This document shows positions 36,602 to 45,954 of a stretch of DNA of 64,000 nt, piece after piece. The DNA is from Cohnella sp. OV330 (GTDB taxonomy: Bacteria; Bacillota; Bacilli; Paenibacillales; Paenibacillaceae), in contig NZ_FOKE01000001.1 in the NCBI RefSeq assembly GCF_900112065.1, positions 326,828 through 390,827 of the forward strand, in the 5' to 3' direction. The translations under genes were made by a program, and so were the position numbers. The first letter of the stretch is position 1, and every line of letters starts with the position of its first letter. The notes under the pieces are model-generated. The model made no database searches. It was not told the DNA's origin and saw only the letters and a program-made list of their open reading frames with translations.

Positions 36602-36662
36602 TTATTCCGGCGCCCGATCGACGCCTTGCTTCTTTATCGGAAGCTCTCGATCAGCCCCTTAG
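36602..36662 (-). pseudogene. Relic of a MarR regulator gene (3' end with internal deletion)
   Basis: Reading the minus strand, this segment encodes KGLIESF, then after a junction and frame change KKQGVDRAPE-stop. Both pieces are near-identical to residues in the intact MarR protein encoded at 39921-40394, where they are about 200 bases apart. The shared block continues through the stop codon into the terminator. It lies directly behind the old yellow enzyme stop codon (36671). It is a decayed paralogue or the leftover of a duplication; no start or full domain remains. Confidence 0.88.
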
Positions 36663-36670
36663 AGCAGCGG

Positions 36671-37645
36671 TCACGACAACAAGCTTTCGGCAAAATCCGG
36701 ATCGTCGAGCATCGGACTTCCGATGGCGATCAAATCCGCCAATCGATCCTCCAATGCGCGGTTGGCGAGACTTCGCGTATGAAGCTTGCCGACCGCGATG
36801 ACCGGAATCCGAAAATGCTGTTTGATCGCGGCTGCATGCGGCAGCTGATATCCCGGATGCACGTCCGCCGGCTTGATCGGGAGCAGTCCTCCGCTGGAGA
36901 CGTGGATGCCGTCCAGATCGTCTTCGAGCGGCTTTAACAGGCGCACCCATTCCTCGGGCGTAAGCCCGCCTTCGTGATAGTCCGTGGCGGATATCCGTAT
37001 GATGACGGGATAATCCCTCCCCACTTCCTGCCTGATCGAGAGGAGCGCCTCCTTCAGAAATCTTGACCTGCCCTCGGCATTGCCGCCGTATTCGTCCGAC
37101 CTTGCATTGGTGAGCGGGGATAAAAATTGGTGCATCAAAAAGCCGTGCGCCGCATGGATCTCAATGCCGTCAAACCCGGCTTCGACGCTTCTGACGGCGG
37201 CGAGGCGGTACGCTTCGACGACGCTGCGAATGCCGGCCTGCGTCAACGCCTCGGGCGTGCCGTAATGATCGTCGAACGGCAAGGCGCTCGGCGCGAACAA
37301 CGATCGGGTTACCTCGGGCGAGGATTTCCGGCCGCCATGCGACAATTGAATAAATACGGGCGTTCCGTACGCATGGATCGCGTCCGTAATGCTCTTTAAC
37401 GGCTGTACATGCTCCTGCGTATAAATGCCGATATCGTTGGGCCATAGCCGGCCATTGGACGCAATAGCCGTCGATTCCACGATAATAAGCCCTACGTGGC
37501 GCGCTCTGCGGCCGTAATGGGCAATGTGATGATCCGTCGGGAACGCGTCGATCGTGCCTTTGTATTGCTGCAGCGGGGCCATAACAAGCCGGTTTTTCAG
37601 CTTCAAGCTTCCCAGCGTCGCAGCGTCGTTGACGGTAAATGACAT
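36671..37645 (-). CDS. NADH:flavin oxidoreductase, old yellow enzyme family
   Basis: A 324-residue TIM-barrel flavoprotein. Family segments are LKNRLVMAPLQQYKG (FMN binding), QLSHGGRKSS, FDGIEIHAAHGFLMHQFLSPLTNARSDEYGG and IPVIAVGKLHTRSLANRAL. It should reduce activated alkenes or related substrates with NAD(P)H. The start at 37645 has AGGAG 8 bases upstream; the longer frame to 37678 is unsupported. It is divergent from the Lrp-type regulator, 117 bases away, which may control it. Confidence 0.92.
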   Translation of the reverse strand: MSFTVNDAATLGSLKLKNRLVMAPLQQYKGTIDAFPTDHHIAHYGRRARHVGLIIVESTAIASNGRLWPNDIGIYTQEHVQPLKSITDAIHAYGTPVFIQLSHGGRKSSPEVTRSLFAPSALPFDDHYGTPEALTQAGIRSVVEAYRLAAVRSVEAGFDGIEIHAAHGFLMHQFLSPLTNARSDEYGGNAEGRSRFLKEALLSIRQEVGRDYPVIIRISATDYHEGGLTPEEWVRLLKPLEDDLDGIHVSSGGLLPIKPADVHPGYQLPHAAAIKQHFRIPVIAVGKLHTRSLANRALEDRLADLIAIGSPMLDDPDFAESLLS

Positions 37646-37762
37646 CGATGATTCTCCTTTGCAAGCCATTAGCGGCATTTAGGATGGTTTCGAACAGGCT
37701 CGCGTGCTATTATCAAGGCTAAACAGAGTAAGTCTATCGGATATTCAGAAGCGGAGGATTCT

Positions 37763-38206
37763 ATGGACCACATCGATTCCAAAATCATGGCTCTCTTGCA
37801 CGACAACGCCAGAATATCGATTTCCGAAATGAGCAGAATGATCGCCATGTCGCAGCCCGCCGTAACGGAACGGGTTCGGAAGTTGGAGGAGCAAGGGATC
37901 ATTACGGGTTACCGCGTGCAGCTGTCCCCGCACAAACTGGGTAAGCATACGACTGCATTCGTGTTGTTCAAAACCAACAAATGCCCCGACCTGACCGCGT
38001 TCTGCGAGTCGTCGCCCGATGTCGTGGACCTCTACAGAATTAGCGGGGAATACAATTTTCTGATGAAGATCGTTACGCAAACGACGGAATCGTTGGCGAG
38101 CTTGCTGGACGAATGCAATGCCTTTGGCTTTTCGTCTATTCTGGTCGTGCTCTCTACGGCGTTCGAGGATAAAAATATCGCGGAGGTCGGCCCCTCTCAT
38201 CCTTGA
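37763..38206 (+). CDS. Lrp/AsnC-family transcriptional regulator
   Basis: A 147-residue protein with an N-terminal helix-turn-helix ([27 protein letters not shown]) and a C-terminal RAM ligand-sensing domain (about 65-147; [12 protein letters not shown]). GGAGGATT precedes ATG. Divergent from the old yellow enzyme gene; the stop codon overlaps the 3' end of the convergent monooxygenase gene by 10 bases. Likely regulates the flanking oxidoreductase genes; the ligand is unknown. Confidence 0.9.
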   Translation: MDHIDSKIMALLHDNARISISEMSRMIAMSQPAVTERVRKLEEQGIITGYRVQLSPHKLGKHTTAFVLFKTNKCPDLTAFCESSPDVVDLYRISGEYNFLMKIVTQTTESLASLLDECNAFGFSSILVVLSTAFEDKNIAEVGPSHP

Positions 38207-39534
38207 GCATCTGCCGCCGCGGTAAGCGCGTAGCGATTGGCCGGTATCGGCACGCCCAGATGGCCTCGCAGCGTGTCCGCTTCGTATTCGGTGCGGTAAA
38301 TGCCTCTTTGCTGCAAAATCGGGATGACCAGCTCCACGAACTCCTCCAGCGCCCTCGGCGTAACGGATTGAATGAAAAAGCCGTCCGCCGCTTCTTCTTC
38401 GTAGTAACGCTGAATCAAGTCGGCGATATGCGCGGGCGTGCCGATAAAACCGCCTGGCGGCGATACGAAGCGAAGCGCGACCTGGCGCAGCGTCAGATTC
38501 TCCTCGCGCGCGATTCGCCGGATTCGTTCGGTCGTGCTTCTGTAGCTATTGCTGCCGAGATCGCCCAGATCGGGGAACGGCGCATCCAGCGGATATTGCG
38601 AGAAATCGTGATGCTCATAAAACCGGCCGAGGTGAGCGATCGCTTTGTCGATCGTGACCAGATTGGCGATCTCCTCGTATTTGGCCTTGGCTTCTTCTTC
38701 CGTGCGGCCGATGATGACGCCGATGCCGTGCAGGATCGCGATATCGTCAGGCGACCGCCCATAGGCCGCGGCGCGCGCTTTGACGTCCCGGTAGAATTGC
38801 TTGGCGTCTTCGATATAGGCATGCTCCGTCAAGACGGCATCCGCCGACCGCGCGGCCAGATTCTTGCCGGCTTCGGACGAGCCCGCCTGGAATACGACCG
38901 GCTGTCCTTGCTTCGAACGCGCGATGTTGAGCGGCCCGCGGACGGAGAAATATTCGCCTTTGTGGTTAAGCGTATGAAGCTTGGACTTGTCGAAAAAAAC
39001 GCCGGTTTCCTTGTTCCGGATAAAGGCGTCGTCCTCCCAGGAATCCCACAACCCCCGCACGACTTCGAGATACTCCTCCGCCATGCGGTAACGCTCGGCA
39101 TGGGACGGATGCCCGTCCTTGCCATAATTGAGAGCGGAGCCTTCCAGCGGCGAGGTGACGACATTCCACCCCGCTCTGCCGGCGCTGACGTGATCCAGCG
39201 AAGCGAACTGCCGGGCGGCATTGAACGGTTCGCTGTAGGAGGTCGACAGCGTGCCTACCAGGCCGATTCTGCTCGTAACGGCGGCAAGCGCGGACAAGAT
39301 GGTAATCGGTTCGAACCGGTTGAGAAAATGGGGAAGGGAATCCTCCGTGATATAAAGTCCGTCGGCGATAAAGACGAGATCGAACTTGCCGGCTTCGGCT
39401 GTCTGCGCTTGCCGTTTGTAAAATTCAAGGTTGACGCTCGCGTCGACCGGCATGTCAGGGTGTCTCCACAGGCCGGTATGCGCCCCCAAGCCTTGAATGA
39501 TGGCTCCGAATTTAAGCAACTTTTTTCCGGACAT
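38197..39534 (-). CDS. FMN-dependent monooxygenase, NtaA/SnaA/DszA family
   Basis: A 445-residue luciferase-like flavin monooxygenase. Family segments: [69 protein letters not shown]. Members oxidise sulfur compounds, nitrilotriacetate or related ligands with FMNH2 supplied by a reductase; no reductase gene is adjacent. The start at 39534 has AGGAG 11 bases before it; an open frame continues to 39687 without a site. Upstream lies a perfect inverted repeat ACCGACT/AGTCGGT (39675-39693) and GGTTTT/AAAACC (about 39700-39717), possible operators. It converges on the Lrp gene. Confidence 0.88.
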   Translation of the reverse strand: MSGKKLLKFGAIIQGLGAHTGLWRHPDMPVDASVNLEFYKRQAQTAEAGKFDLVFIADGLYITEDSLPHFLNRFEPITILSALAAVTSRIGLVGTLSTSYSEPFNAARQFASLDHVSAGRAGWNVVTSPLEGSALNYGKDGHPSHAERYRMAEEYLEVVRGLWDSWEDDAFIRNKETGVFFDKSKLHTLNHKGEYFSVRGPLNIARSKQGQPVVFQAGSSEAGKNLAARSADAVLTEHAYIEDAKQFYRDVKARAAAYGRSPDDIAILHGIGVIIGRTEEEAKAKYEEIANLVTIDKAIAHLGRFYEHHDFSQYPLDAPFPDLGDLGSNSYRSTTERIRRIAREENLTLRQVALRFVSPPGGFIGTPAHIADLIQRYYEEEAADGFFIQSVTPRALEEFVELVIPILQQRGIYRTEYEADTLRGHLGVPIPANRYALTAAADAQG

Positions 39535-39674
39535 TCCGATTCGCGCTCCTTGTCGTCGTATGGTAAGACCTTGCCGGCTTACAGCGGGTATCGAAGGGCA
39601 TTTCTCCCTGAATGCTGCCGAACTTCGGCCCCGCCGATGGAGACGGCACGGAAAAACGCTTCGATAAGCGTAAC

Positions 39675-39717
39675 ACCGACTATTCAAGTCGGTACATAAG
39701 GTTTTGAAGGGAAAACC
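39675..39717. promoter_or_regulatory. Inverted repeats upstream of the monooxygenase gene
   Basis: ACCGACT-ATTCA-AGTCGGT is perfect, and about 6 bases further GGTTTT and AAAACC flank GAAGGG. They lie about 140-180 bases before the monooxygenase start. No convincing -35/-10 pair could be fixed. The remaining 39535-39810 stretch shows no gene. Confidence 0.45.
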
Positions 39718-39810
39718 GCGCTAAAAAAATGAATTTTACGGAAATGGCATACCGTTTCCTTTCAAACGAAGGGAGGCCGGGACGATTTCGATCAAAGATA
39801 AAACCATAAC

Positions 39811-39840
39811 AAAAAAGCCTCTGCACGATCGTGCAAAGGC
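39811..39840 (-). terminator. Second terminator behind the MarR gene
   Basis: On the minus strand GCCTTTGCAC pairs with GTGCAGAGGC and is followed by TTTTTT. It stands 29 bases beyond the MarR terminator, forming a tandem pair. Confidence 0.8.
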
Positions 39841-39868
39841 TCATCATTTCTACATCCATTCTCGACGT

Positions 39869-39904
39869 AAAAAAGCCCCCACTATCGCTCGAACGAGAGG
39901 GGCT
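39869..39904 (-). terminator. MarR gene terminator
   Basis: AGCCCC and GGGGCT with an inner CGCTCG/CGAG stem; on the minus strand T-rich sequence follows. It is similar to 36555-36586. Confidence 0.8.
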
Positions 39905-39920
39905 GCGCGTGACTTATGGG

Positions 39921-40394
39921 TTATTCCGGCGCCCGATCGACGCCCTGCTTCTTAATCTCCGCATCCAAATGCCGGCTATACCTTTCCACGAAGCTCAGCA
40001 TGGTGTCATACTGCGCCTCCGTCACCTGCTCAAAAACCGCTTTATCCCGTTCCCTGAACTCACCGTGCAGCTCATCATGGAGGCGGTTAACGGCCTCCCC
40101 TTGCTCCGTCAGCCTGAAGTAAATTTCCTTCTTGTTATCCGGCCGCTGGAAGCTCTCGATCAGCCCCTTTTCCATGAGCTTCTTCGCGATCTTGCTGATC
40201 GCGCTTCTCGTCATGTAGAAGTGCTCCGCAAGCTTCGTCACGTTGGCATCCGCATGCTTGCCGATGTATTCGATGCAGTGCACCTCTGAAGGCTTGTACC
40301 CTTTCAAGCTGACTTCCATCTTGGACTTGTTGAGCCACACCAGCTTGTTGTACAGCTCCCGGAAGCCGGTGATGACCTGTTCTTCCTTGTTCAT
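39921..40394 (-). CDS. MarR-family transcriptional regulator
   Basis: A 157-residue winged-helix protein: recognition region AEHFYMTRSAISKIAKKLMEKGLIESF near residues 57-83 and wing DNKKEIYFRLTEQGEAV. MarR proteins usually repress efflux or detoxification genes and respond to phenolic or oxidising ligands. GGGAGGA lies 7-9 bases before ATG. Target unknown; the TetA-like gene at 35.3-36.5 kb is a candidate because a broken copy of this same gene lies next to it. A -10-like TATACT is at 40431-40436 without a clear -35. Confidence 0.9.
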   Translation of the reverse strand: MNKEEQVITGFRELYNKLVWLNKSKMEVSLKGYKPSEVHCIEYIGKHADANVTKLAEHFYMTRSAISKIAKKLMEKGLIESFQRPDNKKEIYFRLTEQGEAVNRLHDELHGEFRERDKAVFEQVTEAQYDTMLSFVERYSRHLDAEIKKQGVDRAPE

Positions 40395-40449
40395 GGCTTT
40401 GTCCTCCCGCGGGTTGGTGCAATAACCCTAGTATAACACCGCGCGAACG

Positions 40450-40490
40450 CAAAAACGGGACCGCGCGGAGAACTTCTCCCGCTCGGTCCC
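40450..40490 (-). terminator. Terminator of the GH29-like operon
   Basis: GGGACCG and CGGTCCC enclose a second GCGGAGAA/TTCTCCCGC stem; on the minus strand GTTTTTG follows. Confidence 0.85.
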
Positions 40491-40508
40491 ATTTCCATTG
40501 TTCTTTCT

Positions 40509-42758
40509 TTACTGATAGATCAACGCATCGACCTCGACATAGTAATTCGTTGCGATCACGTTCTTGTCGCTGCGGGCCACGATCTTGATCGTGTGATTCC
40601 CGCCGGACAGGCCTTGCTTGTTGTAGACCGTGATGCCCGTATGGCGGTTCGGGCTGTAGAGGTCGACGGTCCGGTCGAGCGTCCCGTCGATGTACACGTC
40701 GGCTTTGCCGTGGTCCGCGTCCAACTTGCCCACCCACTCCACGCTCGTCCCCGTGAAGGAAGCTTCGGCAAAGGAACCCGCCGTGGAGGTGTAGTGTCCC
40801 GTATGCTTGTAGTAGTCGACGCCGGATACGCTGGTGAGCCAGGTACCGGTATAATTCCAGCTTGGATGGGTGTCGTCCCGGGTCACGACCGGCGTGCCCT
40901 GCGAGACGTTGAACCGGTCGACTTCGACATAGTTGCCTACCGAAGAGGCATTTCGGTCGCTGCGCACGACGATCTTGATCGTATGCGAGCCGGCGGACAG
41001 ATTTCGCTTCGTATAGAGCAGCGTGTCGATGTAGCGCTCGGCGTTGTACAGGTCGACGGTCTGATCCAGCGTTCCGTCGATGTACACGTCGGCCTTCCCG
41101 TGGTCCGGCCCCAGCACGCCGTACCACTCGATGCTTTTTCCGGTAAACGTATACTGCGCATAACTGGCCGATGTCGTCGAGAAGTGGCCGGTATCTCCGT
41201 AGTAGCCCGTCCCGGTCGGAACGCTGGTAGGCCACGTGCCCGAATACGCGATCCCGCTTGCGGTGTCATCCGTGACCGTCGGCATACCCGTCGCGACGTT
41301 CATGCGGTCGACCTCGACGTAGTAGTCGGTGGAGGCGGCGTCCTTGTCGCTGCGGGCCACGATCTTGATCGTATGGCTGCCAGGCGCCAGGCCCGTCTTG
41401 GAATAAATCTCCGTGTCGACGAATCGGTTGGCGGCGTAGAGATTGACCGATTGATCCAGGACATTGTCGATATAGACGTCCGCGGTCCCGTGATCCGGCC
41501 CCTTTACGCCCGACCATACGACGTTGGTGCCGTTAAACGTATACTGGACGTAGCTGCCCGGCGTCTTGGTGAAGTGGCCGGTATTGCTGTAGTAGCCCGT
41601 CCCGGACGGAATGCTCGTTCCCCAAGTCCCCGCGTAAGCGAACGCGGCATCCGCGTCGTCCGTCACCTGGACGCCCGGCCCTTTCCCGAGCAAGCCGTTC
41701 TTAATCGCGACCAACTGCGCGAGCTGCGGCGCGTTGATATTGCCGGTCTTGTCCACGTGCGGGCCGAAGGACAGCACGCCGCTCTGATTGGTCACCTTGG
41801 ACAGATAATCGACGATGTAGGGCGTCGTATACTTCAGTCCGAAGCTATTCCAGTCGTTGCCCTGGTAGGCCGTCTCGCTCCACTGGATGCCGCCGATCCA
41901 TCTGGTATACGGGGCTGCATTGGCTTGCGACGGGAGAATGGACAGCTGGTTCTGCTCGCCCGTAATGTAGTCGGCATGCGTCGTCATCGGCAAATCGACG
42001 GCCAGGCCGGGATCGAAGGCGACGATGGCATTGGCATTGCCGTGCTTCGCGGCTGCCGCGAACGTCTGGAAGTTGTGCGCCTTCGTATAGTCAGTGTATG
42101 CCTGCGAGATGTCCGGCTTGCCGTACTGCGCGCCGTTGTTGTAGGTACCGTCGAACCACCAGCCGGCCACCTTGGAGCCGTACCGGTCCGACCATTCCTG
42201 AATGATGCTCTCCCACTTGGCCTGGAAATCCTGGGTGGCCAGATGATCGTAGATGGGCGCCGGATCCCCGAGGATGTCGCCGACGCCGGGATCGTCGGAG
42301 GGCGTGCGCGCGGGGAGATAGAGCATCAGCTTAATGCCGTACGGCGCGAGCGCGTCGTACAGGTCCATCGGCAGATCCCGCGTGGACATCTTGGTCGTCG
42401 TGGCCGTTCTGCCCGTCAGCAGATCATAGGTCGCATTCGGGGAAGCGAAGTACCCGGAGTTCTGCCCTAGCGTGAAGATCACGTACTTCGCCCCGGATTC
42501 GTTCGCTTGTTGGGCGAACCGCGCGACGTTGAAGCCGTTAACCAGCGTATTCCAGTCGCCCGTCATATCGCCGCCGCCATAGAGCCATTGGACGAAGAGG
42601 CCGTACTTCCCCTGCATGAACCAGTCCGTATTGGCATTGTACGTCTGCGCGGACGCCTGCTGCCTCGGTATCGCGAGCCCGATCAGCATCGCCGCGATCA
42701 ACAGCATACGGAATAATGCGTTTTTCTTGAGAAATCCCATCATGATCGACCTCGTCAT
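40509..42758 (-). CDS. Secreted GH29-like glycosidase with three C-terminal repeat modules
   Basis: A 749-residue protein. Signal peptide to about residue 37, an alpha-L-fucosidase-like barrel (about 40-365), and three tandem beta-sandwich modules of about 125 residues each, all containing a DHGxADVYID..LDQxVxLYxxxR core. The GH29 nucleophile position is seen in KVAGWWFDG. However, the sugar-binding segments differ from normal GH29: YGLFVQW replaces the FIHWG motif, and LGQNSGY replaces TKHHDGF. Substrate specificity is therefore open. The start at 42758 has AGGAGG 9 bases upstream. It is last in the transporter operon (29 bases after its paralogue), suggesting it acts outside on a glycan whose fragments are imported. 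Confidence 0.8.
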   Translation of the reverse strand: MTRSIMMGFLKKNALFRMLLIAAMLIGLAIPRQQASAQTYNANTDWFMQGKYGLFVQWLYGGGDMTGDWNTLVNGFNVARFAQQANESGAKYVIFTLGQNSGYFASPNATYDLLTGRTATTTKMSTRDLPMDLYDALAPYGIKLMLYLPARTPSDDPGVGDILGDPAPIYDHLATQDFQAKWESIIQEWSDRYGSKVAGWWFDGTYNNGAQYGKPDISQAYTDYTKAHNFQTFAAAAKHGNANAIVAFDPGLAVDLPMTTHADYITGEQNQLSILPSQANAAPYTRWIGGIQWSETAYQGNDWNSFGLKYTTPYIVDYLSKVTNQSGVLSFGPHVDKTGNINAPQLAQLVAIKNGLLGKGPGVQVTDDADAAFAYAGTWGTSIPSGTGYYSNTGHFTKTPGSYVQYTFNGTNVVWSGVKGPDHGTADVYIDNVLDQSVNLYAANRFVDTEIYSKTGLAPGSHTIKIVARSDKDAASTDYYVEVDRMNVATGMPTVTDDTASGIAYSGTWPTSVPTGTGYYGDTGHFSTTSASYAQYTFTGKSIEWYGVLGPDHGKADVYIDGTLDQTVDLYNAERYIDTLLYTKRNLSAGSHTIKIVVRSDRNASSVGNYVEVDRFNVSQGTPVVTRDDTHPSWNYTGTWLTSVSGVDYYKHTGHYTSTAGSFAEASFTGTSVEWVGKLDADHGKADVYIDGTLDRTVDLYSPNRHTGITVYNKQGLSGGNHTIKIVARSDKNVIATNYYVEVDALIYQ

Positions 42759-42787
42759 TCTCATGAGCCTCCTCTAGGAATAGCGTG

Positions 42788-44137
42788 CTAACCGTCGTTC
42801 AAACTGTCCTTCAGACTGTCCCTGATCGCCAGCAGCTGCGCCGTCTGCTGCCGGTCCAGCCGGCCGAACCGGTTGACCTTCGTGTCCAGCGCAATGACCC
42901 CGCCGCGCGCCACTGCCTTCTTCACCCAAGACACAAGATCCGGGGTCGGCCAATTCAAGCCGGTATTGCCCCATCCGGCCAGATCCTTCACGAACTCGCC
43001 GAGGAACGTCCAGTGGAACCACTGCACGCCGTTCGCCTCGTCCGCCCAACGCCCGCCTGCCGGCAGCGGTCCGATCTCGTTGGTCTCGCCCGCGATGTAA
43101 TCTTCGTAGGGCGAGTTGACGAGAATGTTGCTGCCGATGCCGGAGTTGAACGCGACGATCCGCGAGGGGTTCCCGGACTTGGCCGCGTTCACCAGGCTGT
43201 ACCAGTTGTACGGCAGCGTCAGGTCGTCGTAGGCCTGCTGAAACCACATGCCGTCGAACCACCAGCCCGCGACCTTGTCCCCGTACCGGTCCGACCATTC
43301 CCGGATGACCGACTGCCACTTGGCCTGCGTCTCCTGGGACGGCGCGATCTCGATCGGATAATCGAACGCCTTGTTAATGGCGAAGTCGCCCTCTTCCTTG
43401 TGCGCCTTGCTGGGCGGATTCGCCGGCGAATACAGGATGAGCCGAATGCCGTGCGGCGCCAGCGCCTCGGCAATCTCCATCGGCAGGTCCCGGGTCGAAG
43501 CCCGCTCGCCTGGCTTCACGCCCGCGATGCGGTCGTACGTCGCGTTGGGCGACAGCAGGTACCCGCTGTTCTGCCCGAGCGTGAGGATGACGAAGCCGGC
43601 GCCCGTCTCCACGACCTGCTGCACGTACGCGTCTACGTCAAAGCCGTTAATGACCTCGTCCCAAGACTCACCCGGCTGCCATTCTTCTCCCGGCTCCGCA
43701 GCCACGCGGTTCATGAATTCGGCCAGCAGATGGTGGGAGATGCCGTAGCGCGCCCGGTGCAGCCAGTCCGTGTTGGGATTGCCCTCCACGTCCGCGATCG
43801 GGCCGGCGGGCTCGCTCGTCGCGGATCGCGGTACGGCGCCCTCGGCTCCCTCCCGAACCGTGATCTCGCATATGTAATAGCGGCCCACGGCGTCGGCGGC
43901 GAGCGGCAGCGCGTCCTGGACCGCCCCCGCCACCGGGTTGTAAGTTCCCTCCTTCGCATTCGAATTGAACCATTTATAGGAGATTTCCTTGGTTCCTGTT
44001 TGGGTTTCGGTTCCGTTTCCGGCTTCAGTTCCGGTTCCATCGATCACGCCGCCGAGCGCGCGGACGACCGCCTTCAACTGGCTTTTCTTCCGCAGCGGAC
44101 CTGCGATCATTACCTCATAAGCGCCTTCGATACGCAT
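42788..44137 (-). CDS. GH29-like glycosidase paralogue without signal peptide
   Basis: A 449-residue protein with an N-terminal segment of about 110 residues that resembles a small Ig-type domain (ISYKWFNSNAKEGTYNP; GRYYICEITVREG), followed by the same GH29-like barrel as its neighbour. Shared motifs are LGQNSGY, SPNATYD, RDLPMEIAEAL and GDKVAGWWFDGMW. No signal peptide is seen, so it is probably cytoplasmic and acts on imported oligosaccharides, while its paralogue acts outside. The usual GH29 His motifs are again missing. ATG 44137 has GAGGAG 10 bases upstream. The Ig-like part in a cytoplasmic protein is odd; a missed upstream start is unlikely given the good ribosome site. Confidence 0.75.
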   Translation of the reverse strand: MRIEGAYEVMIAGPLRKKSQLKAVVRALGGVIDGTGTEAGNGTETQTGTKEISYKWFNSNAKEGTYNPVAGAVQDALPLAADAVGRYYICEITVREGAEGAVPRSATSEPAGPIADVEGNPNTDWLHRARYGISHHLLAEFMNRVAAEPGEEWQPGESWDEVINGFDVDAYVQQVVETGAGFVILTLGQNSGYLLSPNATYDRIAGVKPGERASTRDLPMEIAEALAPHGIRLILYSPANPPSKAHKEEGDFAINKAFDYPIEIAPSQETQAKWQSVIREWSDRYGDKVAGWWFDGMWFQQAYDDLTLPYNWYSLVNAAKSGNPSRIVAFNSGIGSNILVNSPYEDYIAGETNEIGPLPAGGRWADEANGVQWFHWTFLGEFVKDLAGWGNTGLNWPTPDLVSWVKKAVARGGVIALDTKVNRFGRLDRQQTAQLLAIRDSLKDSLNDG

Positions 44138-44170
44138 CGGGATGCACTCCTCGCGAACCTTCTGGACAGC

Positions 44171-44221
44171 GCTGAAGCGAACACCGGAGCGTACTTCTAT
44201 CGCCTCGATCTTCGCTTCAGC
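44171..44221 (-). terminator. Intercistronic stem-loop after the second binding-protein gene
   Basis: GCTGAAGCGAA and its exact complement TTCGCTTCAGC are separated by 29 bases, between the binding-protein stop codon and the GH29-like gene. It parallels the stem-loop at 11047-11087 in the xylan importer. No T-run. Confidence 0.5.
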
Positions 44222-44243
44222 CGCTGCCTAGCCATGTTCTGTT

Positions 44244-45890
44244 TTATTTTTTGTTCAATTCGTCCAGCTTGGCCTGCGCCTCGGCCAGCACCTGCTCGCC
44301 GCCCGCCTTCTTCCACTCCGCGACGAAGGCGTCGAACTCGCCGATCGGACGTCTGCCCGTAATGAAGTTGATATAGTTCTTGATCGTCATCTGGTCGAGC
44401 GCGTCCTTGAACTCCGTATAGACCGGCTTGTTCAGCGGCGTCATGAAGTCGTACTTGCCGATGCCCTTGCTTGCGGCTTCTTCCTTCACCGGCATGAGAT
44501 CCTTGCGGGTCATGAACGGCGCCTGGAAGTCATAGTCGTTGAAGCTGGCCGGCGCATGGTAGTACGGGCCGATACCGAACTTCGTGCGCTCCTCTTCCTT
44601 GTCGTACGGCGGCAGATAGACGTAGCTGCCATCCGCTTTGTGCTCGTACGTGACGCCCTCTTTTCCGTATTTGATCTTGGTAAAGAGGTCCATGTCGAAG
44701 GAGGTGGCATCGAACATTTGCAGGTACTTGGCCATCTTGGCTTGATCCTTCTCGAGCTGGATACCGAACTGAATGCCGGTGCCAAGCATCGGGTTGCCTT
44801 CCGTGATGCCGGATTTGCCGTCCGGTCCCTTCGGTCCGCTGCTGAGGGCCCACTCGGCATTCGGCACCTGCTCGCGCAGCTTCACGTAATACTTGCCGCT
44901 GAAGAACGCTTCCGGCTGGATGAATTCCCACCACGATCGGGCTACGACGCCCACCTTGCTGGAGATGACCTTGTCGTCGAGATTGGTGTCTTTATTGACG
45001 AAGAATTCGGGATCGATCAGTTCGCTCTTGAACCATTTGTTGAGCGTGGTCAGCGCTTCCTTGGCGCCGGGCTCCACCTCGCCGCGTACCGCCTTGCCGT
45101 CCATATCCACCGTCGCGCCCGGATATACCCCGTAGGCGCCGAATACCGGCGAGAAGATCGCGGCGATCGAGGGCCCCTGCCCCGACGTGGTCACGGCGGT
45201 CATGCCGTAGGTGTCCTTCTTGCCGTTGCCGTCCGGATCGTCGTTGCGGAACTTGGTCAGCGCCTCGCCCATCTCGTCGATCGTCTCCGGCGTCTTGGCG
45301 ATGCCCACCTTCTCCAGCCAGTCCTTGCGATAGCCGAGCACCTCGGAGGAGGAGGCGAGCGTCCACAGGACGGGCAGGCTGTAGATCTTGCCATCCGGAC
45401 GTCTGACATAGCGCATCGGATCGGGGCCGAGGTTCTTCTCCATCCACTTCATATAGTTCGGGGCGTTCTTCTCCAGCAGCTCCAGCGGGATCTCCGCGGC
45501 CGCGCCCTGATCCGCGAACTTGTCGGCGTCGGCGAAGGGGACTTCCTTCCACCAATCCGGGATGTCTCCCGAGGCGATCTGCAGCAGCAGCTTCTCCCGG
45601 ATCGCGTCGGGGTCGTTGGTGGACGTGTAGAAGTCGAGGTCCACGCCCAGCTTCTCCCGGATGGCGTTCATCGCGTAGCCGTTCAGATTCGTCTTGTCCG
45701 CGTCGAAGTTCCATACCATGAGCTTCATTTTTTCTCCTGAAGCGCTTGCGGAAGCCGACGCGCCGGCCGAGCCCGACGCTGCCGCCGATGACGGGCTGTC
45801 ATTGTTGTTCGCGTTGCCGCACGCCGAGACGATAAGTCCCACTTGGATGACACTTAGACCTGCAGCGAGCCACTTCATGCGTTTAACCAT
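44244..45890 (-). CDS. Extracellular solute-binding lipoprotein of the second sugar importer
   Basis: A 548-residue LplA/YtcQ-type binding protein with lipobox IVSAC (C24), a Ser/Ala tether, and a two-lobed fold (MVWNFDADKTNLNGYAMNAI near 55-75; WKEVPFADADKFADQG near 115). It probably binds the oligosaccharide processed by the two GH29-like enzymes. ATG follows GGGAG by 10 bases. Third gene of the minus-strand run after the two permeases; 64 bases separate it from the preceding permease. Confidence 0.9.
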   Translation of the reverse strand: MVKRMKWLAAGLSVIQVGLIVSACGNANNNDSPSSAAASGSAGASASASASGEKMKLMVWNFDADKTNLNGYAMNAIREKLGVDLDFYTSTNDPDAIREKLLLQIASGDIPDWWKEVPFADADKFADQGAAAEIPLELLEKNAPNYMKWMEKNLGPDPMRYVRRPDGKIYSLPVLWTLASSSEVLGYRKDWLEKVGIAKTPETIDEMGEALTKFRNDDPDGNGKKDTYGMTAVTTSGQGPSIAAIFSPVFGAYGVYPGATVDMDGKAVRGEVEPGAKEALTTLNKWFKSELIDPEFFVNKDTNLDDKVISSKVGVVARSWWEFIQPEAFFSGKYYVKLREQVPNAEWALSSGPKGPDGKSGITEGNPMLGTGIQFGIQLEKDQAKMAKYLQMFDATSFDMDLFTKIKYGKEGVTYEHKADGSYVYLPPYDKEEERTKFGIGPYYHAPASFNDYDFQAPFMTRKDLMPVKEEAASKGIGKYDFMTPLNKPVYTEFKDALDQMTIKNYINFITGRRPIGEFDAFVAEWKKAGGEQVLAEAQAKLDELNKK

Positions 45891-45954
45891 CCGGATACCG
45901 CTCCCTTTTTTATGATCTGTCCGATCTTGCCTTTTGAAGCTCTATTTGAAGGAC

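Noticed and set aside
36602..36662. Treating the MarR-like fragment as part of the OYE gene
   Set aside because: The OYE frame ends at 36671 with a normal family C-terminus; the fragment is in two frames and has the MarR stop codon and terminator.
38203..39699. 498-codon plus-strand frame opposite the monooxygenase
   Set aside because: Antisense shadow; the monooxygenase on the other strand has clear family motifs and a ribosome site.
39535..39810. SAM or T-box riboswitch before the monooxygenase
   Set aside because: Inverted repeats are present but no conserved riboswitch core could be recognised.
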